Assembly (NCBI GenBank): GCA_028829895.1
Contig: CM054179.1
Location: 32,581,117 to 32,645,116, forward strand
DNA: 64,000 nucleotides
Direction of reading: 5' to 3'
Origin: Sinotaia quadrata
Lineage: Eukaryota > Mollusca > Gastropoda > Architaenioglossa > Viviparidae
The position numbers and the translations under genes were made by a program. Under the pieces are notes generated by a model. The model had not been told where the DNA came from and did not search any database. It worked only from the letters and a program-made list of their open reading frames with translations. Within the stretch, counting starts at the first letter, position 1, and every line of letters starts with the position of its first letter. Positions 13,373-24,749 of the stretch are shown here, piece after piece.

Positions 13373-13563
13373 CTCTAAATAGTCAAACTCACAAGATGAA
13401 GAAGTCTCTAATTCAAAGGCATTGAAGTGTAGACGAATACTGTCTGTTCCATTTGCATTGATTGTCCACACACATACCGCATTGTGGTTGTAGGGTCTTG
13501 GAAAGTTTGGGGAAGTAAAAGTGCCTTCTGAGTCTGTGTAAGCACCACCACATCCACCACCAG
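13373..13563 (-). CDS. CUBN: cubilin-like exon: first half of CUB3
   Basis: The acceptor is TTTTCACTCTAG and the donor TTAGAG|GTAAGA. The frame (phase 1 in, 0 out) reads A-GGGCGGAYTDSEGTFTSP, then NFPRPYNHNAVCVWTI and FNAFELETSSSCEFDYLE. CGG start, GTFTSPNFP.PY, the CVW strand, FELE with the calcium Glu and FDYLE with the calcium Asp are all present. It continues in frame into 10572-10728. The intron on its 5' side is short for this gene (1.7 kb). The domain starts CGGAYTDSEG, close to the CGGNYTDPEG I recall for CUB3 of vertebrate cubilin, which supports assigning it as CUB3. Confidence 0.93.
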
Positions 13564-14839
13564 CTAGAGTGAAAACCATTTGCTTACATCACATAAAACA
13601 ACAAACTTCATTTGCTCCCAGGAATTTTTATTAAAATAATATGCTCAAGGAGTAATTTCAATAAATCTGATCTTATAAAAATGAAAACTTCATGAGATTT
13701 TTGAATAAGATATGATACATTTTATAATTTCTTAAAATATATTGATTTATAAGTTTGCATTATATAAGATGTGATATCTATCTATATACATATCTAATTT
13801 TCACAAATTAAAAAATAATTTTCAATTAAGCATGCACACTTTCAACTTATATTTGCCAGACTCTTTCAGCAGTACTCAAAATAATATTTTGAAACTGTCC
13901 TTCATTCATCAATAATTGTCTTTGATACATATCGATGAAATATTTTGTATATGTATTTAGTTACTTCTTGTTCTTTTGGTGTAAGCACTTATCTGATTCC
14001 AATTCAGAAACTACCCTGTAAGTTTGTTGTATTCCAGTCAGTAGTTACATCAAATTCAGGATGGTGAATTATAAAGGTTTGAGGTGAATATTTATAAAAT
14101 CATGCAATAATTAATTACTTCTACTACTAATTATTTAATATTCTTCCTTTCCTGGAGGGATGGTGATTAACCATTATATTTATTGGTTCTAGAATTCCAT
14201 TTAGTATTAACAATATAATCTATATGTGTGTTGCTCCAGCAAAATACTGTCCATAATTTATTCACACATGATACATCTTAAATTACTAGTTTCCTACTGG
14301 TTTTCATTTATTCATTCTTTTCATGATTTGTTTACTCCAACTCTCATACTCTTACATACCTTGCAATGTAAGTGGTGGTTAACAATAAATAAGAACAAAT
14401 TTGTTATGTAAAACAACATTCTATATCAATCCCCAAAGAGTCATAAGCCAATAACAATCAATTTTCATAAACAACCAATTTCTCTGGTACAACATATAAT
14501 CATTCCACTTTCATAAATATAAGTCAAAATTATTCTTTTTTCAGCATCACATAATTTGTGATCAATAACTTATGCTCTCTTTTCAACATCACAAAATCAG
14601 CTTATATCCAGCAGCATTTGTCATTACAACAAATCATTCCAGATAAGGATAAAATTTTCCTTCTTTTCAAGACATAGCAACATTGTATATAATTTCACAA
14701 AAGTAAATAGAATCTGAGTGGATGAGTAAAGGAATTTAATGTAAATGACATGCGATCAGCAAAAAAATCCCAACAACATACACAAACACATTAATGACAG
14801 TCATGACAACGAGCAGACATAGAAATACAACACACAAAC
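13564..14839. other. intron sequence, nothing recognised
   Basis: AT-rich intron between the CUB2 and CUB3 exons. No coding or repeat signature was recognised before the LINE 3' end at about 14840. Confidence 0.5.
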
Positions 14840-14993
14840 CAAACAACGCACGAACATCCACCCCACCCTCCCTGAATACCAGTGAAAGGAGGAAGGCCTC
14901 ACAGGAATCCACCAAAAACTGAAAACATCGCCAAGATGAAAAGTTTTACAGCAATTCCTGCGGGGGGTATAGATAGCAGTATCATCATCATCA
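14840..14993 (+). mobile_element. 3' end of an RNase H-type LINE (same family as 63.1-64.0 kb)
   Basis: The plus strand reads GGAGGAAGGCCTCACAGGAA, then CTGAAAACATCGCCAAGATG, AAAAGTTT and CAATTCCTGCGGGG, and ends in an ATC repeat at about 14981-14993. The reverse complement of 63060-63200 has the same ordered blocks (GGAGGAAGGCCCCACAGG, AACATCAAGAAGATGAAAAG, CAATTCCTGTGGGG). This is therefore a short 5'-truncated insertion ending in a simple-repeat tail, as expected for LINE retrotransposition. No coding sequence is retained. The left limit is uncertain. Confidence 0.75.
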
Positions 14994-15229
14994 GGGATCT
15001 AAGTTGTTATCTTAGGGTGTATTGCTTTCATCAGAAATAACCATTTATGTGTGCAGATGGACACCCAGATATGGCATCATAGATAAGATTTCATTTTTAA
15101 AAAGTAGATTTTACCTCTCTTATAGCCCATCTATTCATTAGAAATATTTACTGGTGAATGCAAACTTAGACCAGCTATATGAGATGATAACATCTTATCC
15201 TTCCAACATTGTAAGGTAGATTAAGTTAC

Positions 15230-15392
15230 CTGATACTGCAGAGTATGTAATATGAAACCCACGGTCATTAAGGCTTGTATCTGTATGAAAGTAAATGTAG
15301 GCATAGGGTCCTTCTGTTGTAATGGGTCCTGGAGTACTTGTACTGCAGAATCGTTGAAGTAGTGGAGATGTTGGCAGCTGGCCAGAGCGGAT
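15230..15392 (-). CDS. CUBN: cubilin-like exon: second half of CUB2
   Basis: The acceptor is TATATGCATAG and the donor GTATCAG|GTAACT. The frame (phase 0 in, 1 out) reads IRSGQLPTSPLLQRFCST, then STPGPITTEGPYAYIYF and HTDTSLNDRGFHITYSAV. It completes CUB2 from 20771-20955. Two oddities appear. The usual RDG calcium-site Asp is Ser (IRSG), and the fourth cysteine is followed by Ser-Thr rather than Gly. The second feature, together with GPYA.I.FH and GFHITY, matches what I recall of CUB2 in vertebrate cubilin, so it supports orthology; the Asp-to-Ser change seems particular to this sequence. Confidence 0.92.
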
Positions 15393-16486
15393 CTATGCAT
15401 ATAAATTAGTAATTTTTACTGAATATTTATTGTTTAAGAACTGAAAATTATATATAATGGAAACATGCATTATAATTGTGACTGTGCATTTGAGTATGCA
15501 TGCAATGTATTTGTGTGTGCAAGATGCATGTGCATGAACTACATGTATACACATACTGGCCAGATCAACCCTAAAAAATTGTAGCCATGATAACTTACAA
15601 TATGCTATGACAACTCACTAGCAAAAGAATGCCAACAATGGGGACAATGGTGACAACTGTTAACATCGAATTTATAATTATAGGTTCAGATAAACTAAAA
15701 GAACTATGTTTGTCTTTGTCATAATAATAAAATACTTTGGTTTTATTATTTCTTTTTTTATAAAAATAGTAATTTAAATTTTAATAGTAAATAGTAATAT
15801 ATATATATATATATATTTTAAAAATTACCTAACCTGCAAATCAGCCACTGCCAACTTGCTGTTTTTATTTTTTTATTTGCATTTGAAGAGTTAATTTCTG
15901 TATAACACACCTCATCCACCCCCTGGTAACAATAGATTTGTCTGCTCCTACAGATTCACCAATTTACTACAATGTGCTGGAAATAAATGTTCCAAGCAAT
16001 TGGTTTTAGTATCACTTTAAAAAATAAAAAAATATATATATTTGTCTGCTTCACTGTCAATTATTATGTTGAAGGTTTTCATTACTTAGACTCTTTAAAT
16101 AGCTATAGAAGTCTGTGATGAATACTGACACTGAAGATTTAAACAAACAAAATAAAAAAGAATGAACCTAAAAAAAAGCCCACAGAAACACACAAGATTT
16201 GATATCCACATCATAAACATAAGATGTCTGACACAAACAGGTTCTTGCTACTGACAAGAATCAGAGTACACAGAAACACAAAAGCCAATAAAGGGAAATT
16301 TGAGTCATCTGGTTGTGAAGAAAAATCTTTACTGATGTGGCAAAAATAGGACAGAATACAGGTAGAAACAATTCAGTGCAAAGGCATATAAAAAAATTGG
16401 CTGAGAATGTGGAAGATAACTAGTGCAATATAATAAAGGTAACAGAATAAGGATTACAGCTGAATGTGTCAACTTTGCTAAGCAAT
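15393..16486. other. intron sequence with (AT)n
   Basis: AT-rich intron. An (AT)n microsatellite lies at about 15797-15816. No exon or classified element was seen. Confidence 0.5.
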
Positions 16487-16640
16487 GAATATTTGCTTTT
16501 TGCTTATGTACACTGTCAGTTGAAAGTAAAACTTTGCCCAGCATCATGTCAATAAACATTTTAAAATTAAATAACGAAAAGGAAAAACCTAGATACACAA
16601 GGGGTACAGGAAGCCTAGTACAAAAATAACATTTAAAGTT
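16487..16640 (+). repeat. truncated copy of unclassified repeat family X
   Basis: It begins GTAAAACTTTGCCCAGCATC, then ATGTCAATAAACATTTTAAA, and continues CCTAGATACACAAGG and AAGCCTAGTACAAA. The same blocks open the copies at 33845-34552 and 47826-49400. Homology stops at about 16640. There is no coding frame and the family class is unknown. Confidence 0.7.
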
Positions 16641-17558
16641 ACTTCCTTAAGCTCATCCATCAAATTAAGAATTTATTGAACAGTGAAGTAGTTATTAAAT
16701 GTGGTAGCCAAGATTCTTGCAAAATGACTATATTACCTTGAAAAGCTGGTATTTCTAGTCATTCTTCTCAAATCAATTTTGTCGAATTAATTAAAACAAA
16801 GAAGCTTTAGTTAGATGTTGAATAAATGTTCAATTAATTGCTACTGCTTTAAATTCTACTATCTTCCTTAGCAGGTCAGCAAACCACTATTCTGAATAAT
16901 GTTTTTTAAGGGACACTGGGGATGAGTTCATGGAATCAAGGGGGTGGTGACCCAGAAAGTGTAGGAAAACTGGTTTAGAGCCTTATGGTATAAACATATA
17001 TGGTTAAATTAATTAAATATAAACATATATGGTTAAATTAATTCTTGGTGCACTGCACAAAAGCTAAAAACTAGATGATATCTTCAAGTGTTTGTTTCAC
17101 ACTATTCTTCCCTATGTGGTGACCTTAATTAACCAGTCAATAAGGACTTAATTTGTCACTGCTTATTTTTAAATCCTGTTCACAGCTATGAATCTCTCTA
17201 TTCTCATTTGCCCCCAAACCAATTTATTGTTTTGTGGTGATCTAATGTTTCTGTCTTCTGCATTATTCCTCTAAATGTTTTATTATACAGAATATAAAGA
17301 ATGTATTTCTTTTTAAATTACGCTTGACTTTATTATTTCATATCTGTGAAAGATGACTTAAAATTTAAAAGGTTAAAAAAAAATGTGTTAATCACTGATA
17401 TGGGTTTTGAACGATGTCAACAATTTTAAAATTTTGTGAAAAAACAGATGATTGAAAGAAAAAAAAAGATGGGGAAAGAGAAGAAAGTCAATGGCAGAAA
17501 GGAGAGGGATAGGGTGTGTGTGAAAAATAGCTTACAGCAGATAGTTGCTTGATTTCTT
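16641..17558. other. intron sequence with short tandem repeat
   Basis: AT-rich intron. A block ATAAACATATATGGTTAAAT is present twice in tandem at about 16990-17043. Nothing else recognised. Confidence 0.5.
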
Positions 17559-19850
17559 TATTATTATTATTATTATTTGGCCTCATTCCCTGACTTCTGT
17601 TTGACTGTCGGTTGTGATCCAAGGTCTCGGAATCTTACCAAGATTCTGGGAGATCCAAGGTTTTACGGAGGATGTGGGCACTTCCAAGGAGCGCTGCTTT
17701 GAGTAGTGGAGCGAGTCTGTGGTTTCCAGAGAGTTTATTCAGGTAGCCTTCCAATTCAGATGTTATGTTCCCCAGGCTCCTATCATTATAGGTATCACTT
17801 CTGCTTTTACATTCCACAGTCTCTGAATTTCTAGTCTGAGGTCTTGGTATTTTTCCATTTTTTCTCTTTCTTTGGTTTTTATGTTTCTATCACTTGGAAC
17901 AGTGACATCAATGATTGTTACTGTTCTGTTGGACTTATTGAGAACTACAATGTCTGGTCTTTGTGCAGGAATCACCCGATCTGTTCTTATCTCAAAGTCC
18001 CACAGTATTTTGACTTCTTCTGTTTCCGTGACTGCTTCTGGTTGGTACATCCATGCTCTTTCTGGGGTTTTTATGCCATAGTTCTCACACAGATTTCTAT
18101 GTATGTGTTTTGCCACGTCGTTGTGTCAATTGGTGTATTATGTTCCAGCCAGAACCTGACATCCAGATAGTATGTGCTGTTGTCTCATCCATGGATTTGC
18201 AGAGTCTACACTTGGAATCATTTGAGATTTTCATGATTTTCAATTTGTGTGATTTGGTGTTGAGTGCTTGATCTTGTGCAGCTGTTATGAGTACTTCTGT
18301 TTCTGCTTTCAATCCTGCCTCTTTCAACCATTTGTACGTTGATTGCTTTGTTGATATTTCGTTGGCTTGTCGTACATACTGGCCATGGAGAAGTTTCTGG
18401 CTCCAGGTATGTGTTAGTGCTTGCTTCGTTGTTTTCTTCCATGTTTCTTTGTTTCTGGGGGTTGATAGAGTCCACTCATCTTTACTGCTTCTATCAGTGG
18501 ATCATCTTTGTTGTTATTCCAGATGTAGTCCACAAGGCCAATGACTTCTCCTTCAATGACATGTTTGATTTTCTTGAGACCTCGACCTCCCATATTTCGA
18601 GACACATAGAGCCTGTCTACATCTGTTTTGGGGTGTAAGGCTTTATGTATTGTGAGTAGTTTTCTTGTTTTTCTGTCCAGTTCATTTATTTCATTTGCTG
18701 TCCAATCTATGATACCTCCAGTGTAGCTTACTATAGGTATAGCATATGCATTCAGGGCTTGTATTTTGTTTACCCCATTTAGCTTGGACTTTAGGACTTG
18801 TCTAACACGTTTTCATATTCTCTCTTAACTTTGGACTTCACTTCTCTCTGCATATTTTCTTGATGCTGTAGTATCCCAAGATACTTATATCCCTTTTCCA
18901 TTGAAACATCATTGATTTTTCCAATGTCGCTTTGCAGGCCCTCTGTTGTTTTGACCTTGCCTTTCTGGATGACAATTCTTCCACATTTTTCAAGGCCAAA
19001 TATCATGTTAATGTCCTTACTGCAGATCTTGACAGTATTGATCAGGGATGTGATGTCACATTCATTTTTACCTTACAGCTTGAGGTCGTCCATGTACAGT
19101 AAATGGCTAATGACCTGTCCTGCTTTCATTTTGTACCCTAACCCTGTTTTCTGGATCACTTGACTGAGAGGATTTAGGGCAATGCAGAACAGCAGTGGTG
19201 ATAGGGAATTACCTTGGAAGATTCCACAGTTTATTGTTATGTCTGCAATATTTGTATTATTGCATGTGAGGGTGGTTTTCCAGTTTTTCATTGACTCCTG
19301 AATTAGGTTCTGTATTGATGGCACTACTTTGTACAATTTTAATGTTTCAATTATCCATGAATGTGGGATTGAGTCATAGGCCTTTTGATAGTCAATCCAT
19401 GCCATTGCAAGATTTGTTCTTCGTTTCTAGCTGTCAGTCACTATTGCCTTATCAATTGCCAATTGGTCCTTCATTCATCTGCTGCCTGATCTAGCACCTT
19501 GTTCATTGTTTAGAAGTTTGCTTGTTTCAAGGTGAGTCATTATTTTGTCAGCTATAATTCCTGATAGTAACTTCCAGGTGGTTGATAGGCATGTGATTGG
19601 ATGATAGTTGTTTGGCATTGTGCCTTTATGAGGATCTTTCATAATCAGACTTGTTTTTCCCTTTACCATCCATGCTGGTAGAGTTCCTGGTTTGTTTAGT
19701 ATGTCTTGCAGTTGTTCAGTAAGTCTACCATGTATGGAGATAAGATGTTTCAGCCAGAATATTTGTACTTGGTCTAAGCCTGGGGCTTTCCAGTTTGCTA
19801 TCTTTCGTACCTTCTTCTTGATGTCTTTCTCACTGATTGTGACGGTGCAT
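17559..19850 (-). mobile_element. R2-like LINE with restriction-like endonuclease, 5'-truncated and decayed
   Basis: The minus strand encodes, in order, reverse transcriptase then endonuclease. RT pieces: NWKAPGLDQVQIFW (about 19790), NYHPITCLSTTWKLLSG (about 19590), IDYQKAYDSIPHSWI (about 19390), GIFQGNSLSPLLF (about 19200) and the YMDD catalytic motif (about 19090). Farther on are a Cys-His knuckle, CRLCKSMDETTAH (about 18200), and a PD-(D/E)xK nuclease block: RPDIVVLNKS and IIDVTVPSD (about 17890-17960). This order (RT, knuckle, C-terminal nuclease) is that of site-specific LINEs of the R2/NeSL/HERO groups. Stops and frameshifts (for example near 19075, 19430 and 19480) break the frame. 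The 5' part is missing. The 3' end runs into an (AAT)n tail at 17559-17577. Confidence 0.88.
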
Positions 19851-20090
19851 TGTTATTATTATGCCTCTTTCCAAGACTTCTGTTTGACTGTGGTTGTGAT
19901 CCAAGGTCTCGGAATCTTACCAAGATTCTGGGAGATCCAAGAGGTTTAAGGTTTTACAGAGGATGTGGGCACTTCCGAGGAGCACTGCTTTGAGTAGTGG
20001 AGCGAGTCAGTGGTTTCCAGGGAGTTTATTCAGGTAGCCTTCCAATTCACATGTTATGTTCCCCAAGGCTTATTATTATTATTATTATTT
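19851..20090 (-). mobile_element. second 3'-end fragment of the same R2-like LINE
   Basis: Bases 19866-20068 match 17585-17790 closely. Shared blocks include CTTCTGTTTGACTG, GATCCAAGGTCTCGGAATC, TTACCAAGATTCTGGGAG and GTTTATTCAGGTAGCCTTCC. It starts just where the family ORF ends (the GGGAACATAAC region) and is bounded on both sides by TTA/AAT repeats (about 19852-19860 and 20069-20090). It abuts the 5' truncation point of the longer copy. It may be a separate very short insertion or part of one compound event. Confidence 0.8.
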
Positions 20091-20770
20091 TGTAGCTGGA
20101 GCTTAGTTTAACTCTGCAGAATAATTCTGATTTGTTTATACATGTGTAATTCAGGCTTTTAAAGTTAACTTCAGTTTGACAAATGTGCAAATTCACTTAA
20201 GTGTCATACAATTCATTGGGGAAGAGAGAATGGAGAAGTTAATTTTCTTTTAATTTTTGGTGAATAAACCTGATCCACTGAATTATTAACAAGTATTTAA
20301 GATCTAAAATAATATTGCATATTTTGAAATGTTTGTAATCTTATTTGAAATTTTTATTAAAAAAGAAAAAAATATAAATAAAATTGTGTGAAAAATAAAA
20401 GTTAATAAATACAGAAAGAGAATATTTTTTAGAATCAAAATTTGTAAAAGAAATTTTTTAAATTTAATTATATTGTGAATGTACATGGTACATGATCTGA
20501 TCAGAGAAAGAAAAAGAGATGTCAATGAAGGGTTAACTCCCATTACTATCTGCAGCTATGTTCAACAAATGATTAATAAAATTAAGTCAAAATTAAATGA
20601 TTCTGACAATCATCAACATGACATTATTAAAGTTAAGGTTGTTTCACTTAATGTCTTGGACCTTTTTTTAAAAAGAATGTAACCTCAACACCATACAGAT
20701 GGAACATATAAATACCTTACTATGTAATGCCAGAATTTATCTTAAATAATATATGAACAATAATACAAAC
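20091..20770. other. intron sequence, nothing recognised
   Basis: AT-rich intron between the R2-like LINE fragments and the CUB2 exon. No exon or known repeat seen. Confidence 0.5.
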
Positions 20771-20955
20771 CTCAAGATAATCATAAGAGCAGTTGATATG
20801 ATGCTCAATGGCAAGATAAGCAAAATGAATAATGATGTTGTTGCCTGGGGGAACAGACACAACCCAGACACAATCACGATTGTTTGGATAGGGGCCAGGG
20901 TAGCCAGGACTGTTGATATTACCATGAGAAGAATTGGTCAACTGTCCACCACATA
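20771..20955 (-). CDS. CUBN: cubilin-like exon: first half of CUB2
   Basis: The acceptor is TAATTACAG and the donor CTTGAG|GTTTGT. The frame (phase 1 in, 0 out) reads V-CGGQLTNSSHGNINSPGYP, then GPYPNNRDCVWVVSVPPG and LAIEHHINCSYDYLE. All first-half CUB marks are present: CGG, GNI.SPGYPGPYP.N.DCVW, the calcium Glu in AIEHH, the third cysteine and YDYLE with the calcium Asp. It joins in frame to 15230-15392. The intron on its 5' side is the smallest in the window (1.1 kb), so CUB1b and CUB2a are close together. Confidence 0.94.
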
Positions 20956-22080
20956 CTGTAATTAAAATACCAACATTATGAACTTGGCAATAAGAGTTCA
21001 TTTCAAACATCACCAGTATAAAACTTTAGCAAGAAACATAACAGTAATTATGAATATGTTTATACTAAATAAACCATTAGTGCTGTTAAAATTCTAATAG
21101 ATATATTACATCTGATGAGATACTCATGAAATTTTAGGAGATAATTATTCTTACCTTGCAATATACTAGTCAAATATAGTTACTCAGAAAGTTTTTATTT
21201 TCAAGGAGATAATTTACTTTCAATACACAAAACCCCCCAGTTTGATGTGAAGTGTGATTATATAGACAGATAATACAATTCATACACTGGAATTCAAGAG
21301 AACTCTTCAGCTATTGTCATAAAAAACACAACTTGAACAACTTCATTGATCATAGGTGAAAGTTTCAGTATATAACATTAAGTGTTCTAAGGTGATTAAG
21401 TGTTGTAATATGTTATTTTCCATGATATACACCTCACTGTTAGTGTTACTGATATTTTGAAAAAAAAAATATACACATAATATACATAAAACCATAACTT
21501 ACATAATAACTGGAATTTTGCAATACAGTTTATATTAATGTGTACAAATTATTATTTTGGCAAATAACAGAGATTTGTGTGTTAATTCCACAATATGTAG
21601 TGTTTTTCTTCTTTGTGATTGGTATAAATGACCATTTGTTTTTGTTTGTTCTCTATAATACTGCTTAATTTTTTTATTGCTTATTGTTTTAAATAATCAA
21701 TAAATCTGGAATAAGACTCAAAATTATTATAATTCATAGCTGAAACTTCTCCATTCAAAATTGAACATAATGATATATACACCAAGAGGAAAAGAATAAT
21801 GGGATATAAATAATTCAATGATTAAAAAAATGTGTGCTTGTTCCCAAGATCTAAAAGCCCTGTGACTCTTAAGAGTTAACATGACAGATAATAGAGCATT
21901 TTTATTTATGAACTTAAATAATGTGTATAATTTGAAAAAAATTGTCAAGTTTTGTTTACACAAATGATAATTTCTACCAGAGAATAAGTTTTAAAACTAA
22001 AACTGATTTCAGGTATACAACATTTTAATAAAATATAGTTTTGAACTTCTAAAAATAAGAAAAAAGATGAAAATATTTAC
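20956..22080. other. short intron between CUB1 and CUB2 exons
   Basis: Plain AT-rich intron of 1.1 kb. No repeats were recognised in it, in contrast to its neighbours. Confidence 0.55.
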
Positions 22081-22324
22081 CAGGATTTGCAGAAGTCCAG
22101 TTAACTTGAAATCCACCATGTCCAACTGAAACATCAGACTTAAACCAGAAGTATAGCTGGTTTTGAGTACTATTAATGATATTACCATCATTTGGAAGTC
22201 TTTCACCACAATATCTGCCAATCATTTGTGCAGAAGCACTGCCTCCATCATGAATTTGTAAAAAGTCAAAATTGCATTGTGGATGAAATTCCATAAGAAA
22301 TCTTTGGAATGTTATCATTAGAAT
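22081..22324 (-). CDS. CUBN: cubilin-like exon: second part of CUB1
   Basis: The acceptor is GTTTTGCAG and the donor AATCCTG|GTAAAT. The frame (phase 0 in, 1 out) reads ILMITFQRFLMEFHPQCNFDF, then LQIHDGGSASAQMIGRYCG, QNQLYFWFKSD and VGHGGFQVNWTSANPG. Unlike the other CUB domains, the split is earlier, before the strand holding the calcium Glu. All three calcium ligands therefore lie on this exon: Glu in MEF, Asp in NFDF and Asp in HDG. The remembered vertebrate CUB1 also has its break at a Lys-Val/Ile-Leu boundary. It joins in frame with 39625-39740 across a 17.3-kb intron. Confidence 0.93.
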
Positions 22325-22402
22325 CTGCAAAACACATACAAGATACACAAATTCTTTCTATGATTTACACTTCTAATGGAAAGTTTAAAGTATGGTTTAC
22401 TC

Positions 22403-22412
22403 CCCCCCCCCC
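22403..22412. repeat. poly-C tract
   Basis: A C homopolymer of about 10 bases inside the long CUB1 intron. It is likely to vary in length between individuals. Confidence 0.8.
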
Positions 22413-22843
22413 AATGTATTTGTATATTAGCTTTATATTTTGCCTCTTTCTTTTTAACATTACAATATGATGAAATTTTCCTCTGATAAAATCTGTTAAT
22501 ATTTATATTGTACACCTGCCTATTCTAGGACAAAAGCAAGCTTTTTATTTTCAGGCAGAAAAGAGGAATGTGAACAAATTTCTGATATACAGGATGATGG
22601 TACTATACTATAGACTGACTACAGTTTTCATAATAATGTTAATGTTAATTTTAGTAAGCACTGTACAATAAATTATTAAATCATCAAACAAATATACAAA
22701 ATATGAATATAATTAAAAGAGTGTTTACAGTTATATCAAATCACAACAATGTTTGATTAAATGTTTGACATTTATTCAGTTTTTCCCAGCATAGACATCA
22801 GCAGTTAAATTAGTATATACATACATATATTTATATATGTATG

Positions 22844-22847
<4 letters not shown>

Positions 22848-22886
<39 letters not shown>
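22848..22886. repeat. (AT)n microsatellite
   Basis: An uninterrupted AT dinucleotide run directly abuts the left terminus of the pogo-like element at 22889, which uses TA target sites. Confidence 0.9.
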
Positions 22887-22888
<2 letters not shown>

Positions 22889-24633
22889 CAGTCAAACCCA
22901 CTTATCTTGATCTCGGTTAACTCACCAACCCTGTTATGTCGACATTTTTGAAGTAGAACCGCCAAAGTCTCTCTTTGTCTTAGCATTTTCTCATTGGTTA
23001 TGTTGATTCTTTTATGTCGCCGAACCCTAATATCTTGAGTACAAAAGAGGGCTAAAATCACCATAGCATCAGTTATCACGGTCCCCATGAATAATTGCCG
23101 GCTTTTGAAAATGTTAGTTATCAATGCCACTTCGCCATCTCGCTAACAATAAATAGCCATGGCTTGTTAACACCCTGCAGCTTAAACTTAAGAAGGGCAT
23201 TGTTTCCCTCATTGGGAGTGATCATGCCATGGGCAAAATAGGCACACCTCTTTCACGTTAATTAGCCCACTTTTGATGTAATCGCTTGTACCATACTTTT
23301 CAGAGCTGTTAAAGCAAAATAACTCATGAATTTAATTTTGACATTGGTTAGTTTTTTGTAAAAATGAACTACAGTGTACACCCCACAGGGTTTTTTTTTA
23401 TTTTGTATTTTGTAAGCAATCTTTGTGTTTGCAATGTTGGAGAATACATGTACAGTATAATGAAAAGTTTATATCGAGAATTGACAGTGTGCCAAATTCC
23501 CTCTTTGTCTTAGCATTTTCTCATCAGTTATGTTGATTCTTTTATGTCACCAAACACTAATACAATGTCTCTTTGTTTGTTTCTTTGTTTCTTTCTTTCT
23601 CTGTACATGTACATGTATCTTGAGCACAAAAGAGGGCTCAAATCCCCACTTAACATTGGTTATCTTGATCCCCATGACTAATCTCTGGCTTTTGAAAATG
23701 AGTTATCGATGCCCTTCAACTGGCTCACACCTCTTTTATGTTAATTAGCCCACTTTTTAGGTAACCACATGTACAATACTTTTCAGAGCTGTGTCAGAGC
23801 GAAATGACTTGTGAATTTAATTTTGACACTGGTTAGCTTTTTGTAAAAACGAACTACAGTGTACACCCCACAGGTTTTTTGTGATTTTGTGAATGATCTT
23901 TGTGTTTGCAATGTTGGAGAATATAATGAACTGTTTGCACATTTTTATTGTATACTGGTAAATTTCTGCTGTTAGTTGGTGCACATAAGCCTTTTGTTGT
24001 TAGCAAACATGTACAGTGTATGTATATTTTTATAGCATGCCAATCGTGTCATCAAACAAATTGCAGCAACGTTGTGTAAAAAATCAAAAACATGTGCATG
24101 TACATTCTCATTTATTGATGCACATCATGTACATAAAGAAATTTCAAGCACAGGTTACATGTAATATTGAAGTATGTGCATTTATTTTTTGAGCAGACTG
24201 TTAAAGGCAAAAAGCAACAAAGCATTTAGACTTTGTAAAGAAACCATAGTAACTGCATGTACATAAGCCTTTTGTTGTTAGAAACATGTACATGTATGTA
24301 CATTTTTATAGCATGCCAATTGCGTCAAACAAATCGCAGCAATGCTGTTGTGTAAAAAAAAAAAAAATCACTAAAAACATGTGCATGTATATTCTCATTT
24401 ATTAATGCACATTATGTACATAAAGAAATTTCAAGCACATATTACAGTATCCCCTCTCCCTCCCTCCCCAAATGTGAAAGCATCAGAAACCAGAAGCGTC
24501 CCCTACTTGACCAACCAATGTTACAGTATTTTTAATATACTGCCACCATATTGGTTTTCGGTTATCTCAATCATTGGTTATCTTGATGCTTTTTGGCAAA
24601 CCCCTAGGCCAGTGACATAACTGGGTTCAACTG
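22889..24633. mobile_element. non-autonomous pogo/Tigger-like DNA transposon
   Basis: The left end reads CAGTCAAACCCACTTATCTT with TA before it (22887-22888). The right end, inverted, reads CAGTTGAACCCAGTTATGTC with TA after it (24634-24635). Inside each end are GGTTATCTTGAT or GTTATGTCGA type blocks, typical of pogo/Tigger termini that repeat the 'gttat-tcga' word. TA target duplication and this terminal style point to the Tc1/mariner superfamily. No transposase frame was found. The interior is built of duplicated blocks: about 22961-23465 and 23491-23935 are copies of each other, and about 23981-24165 and 24261-24445 are another pair. It lies in the CUB1 intron. Confidence 0.72.
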
Positions 24634-24749
24634 TAATCAAGTTTGTAGATATAGTTTCATCATAGAAATGAGAGTGGAGTTTTAGAGAGATAATTATAGT
24701 CAATGTACATAATCTTTTCAATGATGGTGGCTGTCACTAGCACATGTTT

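Noticed and set aside
17844..18638. Several overlapping plus-strand open frames of 70-110 codons
   Set aside because: All are antisense shadows of the R2-like LINE endonuclease and knuckle region.
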